DNA from: an uncultured bacterium
Lineage (GTDB): Bacteria > Patescibacteriota > Minisyncoccia > Phycocordibacterales > GWA1-40-21
Reading direction: 5' to 3'
Length of the DNA stretch: 39,605 bases
Assembly: GCA_903822075.1 (NCBI GenBank)
Contig: CAIJNK010000010.1
Span: 1-39,605, forward strand
A program made the position numbers and the translations under genes. Below the pieces are notes generated by a model. The model was not told the origin of the DNA, searched no databases, and worked only from the letters and a program-made list of their open reading frames with translations. Positions 39,054 through 39,605 of this stretch are shown piece by piece (position 1 is the stretch's first letter; each line of letters begins with the position of its first letter).

Positions 39054-39605
39054 ATGACCGGTACCCAAACATATAAAATAAAAGGCATGCACTGCGCTTC
39101 GTGCGTGGCGGTGATTGAAAAAACGCTCAGGAAAACTGAGGGTGTGGTGCTGGCTGACGTGAATTATGGGACTGAGTCTTTAAGATTGGCTTTTGATGAA
39201 ACCAAAACAGATTTAAAAAGACTTTCATTGGAGGTAGAAAAGTTTGGTTATTCATTTGAGCTGAATCAGGTAAGGAATGGGAAAATGGAAAACCTTAAAA
39301 AGATGAAAAATAAAGTCATCATCTCGGTTATTTTGGCAATCATGGCCATACTGATGATGGTCTTGGATATGTTTGGTCAAGGCGCTATATTTAAGTATCT
39401 ATTGCCATTTATGGCTGCTTACATGCTCTTTTTTGTCGGTTGGCCATATCTTTTGGGAGTTTACCGGTTTATTCGTTACGGCAAAGCCAATATGGACACT
39501 TTGATAGGTATTGGAACCTCGGCCGCTTTTATATACAGTTTTTTTAATCTGAATAATAATTATTTTGATACGGTGATTGTGGTGATTGCATTTATCACTC
39601 TCGGC
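39054..39605 (+). CDS. copA: Heavy-metal (copper) P-type ATPase, partial (3' end beyond the right edge)
   Basis: The first 184 residues of a P1B-type ATPase are visible. An N-terminal HMA metal-binding domain, YKIKGMHCASCVAVIEKTLR, carries the CxxC pair. It is followed by VNYGTESLRLAFDE, then a linker and membrane helices: VIISVILAIMAILMMVLDMF, YLLPFMAAYMLFFVGWPYLL, and NMDTLIGIGTSAAFIYSFF, which matches the GKANMDTLI-x-GT-AA element before the third helix of CopA. The phosphorylation and CPC motifs lie beyond the edge, so copper as substrate is inferred from the csoR partner. ATG 39054 comes 7 bases after the csoR stop, so the two form an operon. Confidence 0.92.
   Translation, partial: MTGTQTYKIKGMHCASCVAVIEKTLRKTEGVVLADVNYGTESLRLAFDETKTDLKRLSLEVEKFGYSFELNQVRNGKMENLKKMKNKVIISVILAIMAILMMVLDMFGQGAIFKYLLPFMAAYMLFFVGWPYLLGVYRFIRYGKANMDTLIGIGTSAAFIYSFFNLNNNYFDTVIVVIAFITLG

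Overview
The window looks like a stretch of chromosome from a small-genome bacterium of the Candidate Phyla Radiation (Patescibacteria, probably Parcubacteria-like). This is inferred from gene style, not from an rRNA gene, since none is present. Supporting signs are a short IF-2 without the usual N-terminal extension, a SMC-like protein with no recognisable hinge, a NusB fused to a Nudix domain, and many genes whose -10 box sits only 5-8 bases before the start codon, which implies leaderless mRNAs. Most genes are isolated or in two-gene units.

Layout. 1-1875: a minus-strand membrane pair (SPFH/band-7 protein and a multi-TM protein cut by the left edge). 1940-2467: five minus-strand tRNA genes (Cys, Leu-TAA, Arg-CCG, Lys-CTT, Leu-TAG). 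2513-5432: rbfA, infB, a DUF4446 protein and an unknown gene, all minus. 5530-10739: cysteine desulfurase, an unknown small gene, an HtrA-like protein that has lost catalytic residues, and a large Clp ATPase. 10793-13210: accessory zone with tRNA-Tyr, a Cys-rich membrane-anchored protein, two copies of a decayed minus-strand coding repeat, a tRNA-like structured relic, and two small genes with strong promoters and structured leaders. 13325-24493: two giant genes of almost equal size, an M48 metallopeptidase/UbiB-kinase fusion (1852 aa) and a protein with two GHKL (Hsp90-type) ATPase regions plus a C-terminal HEFGH zincin-like motif (1839 aa). 24828-28358: small accessory genes (YdeI/OmdA-like, a membrane protein, a 52-aa zinc ribbon, Nudix) alternating with trmD-rnhB and rpmF. 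28466-32732: nusB-Nudix, rnc, an unknown gene and smc. 32783-33693: almost 1 kb without a protein gene, holding two probable structured non-coding RNAs in tandem. 33710-38691: DUF167, an unknown gene, rnr (minus), rpsP, khpA and a Bacteroidetes-like purM. 38748-39605: a copper module, csoR and a heavy-metal P-type ATPase cut by the right edge, with the operator filling the promoter spacer.

Two expression styles coexist. Housekeeping genes tend to lack a 5' leader. The small accessory genes have TTGACA-type promoters (often with a TGC-extended -10), leaders of 30-170 bases, clear Shine-Dalgarno sites and compact GC-rich terminators. Most of the core genes serve ribosome maturation and translation (tRNAs, infB, rbfA, trmD, rnc, rnr, rpsP, rpmF, khpA, nusB).

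The best candidates for something undescribed are the giant two-gene peptidase/kinase/ATPase cassette at 13.3-24.5 kb and the tandem structured RNAs at 32.8-33.7 kb.
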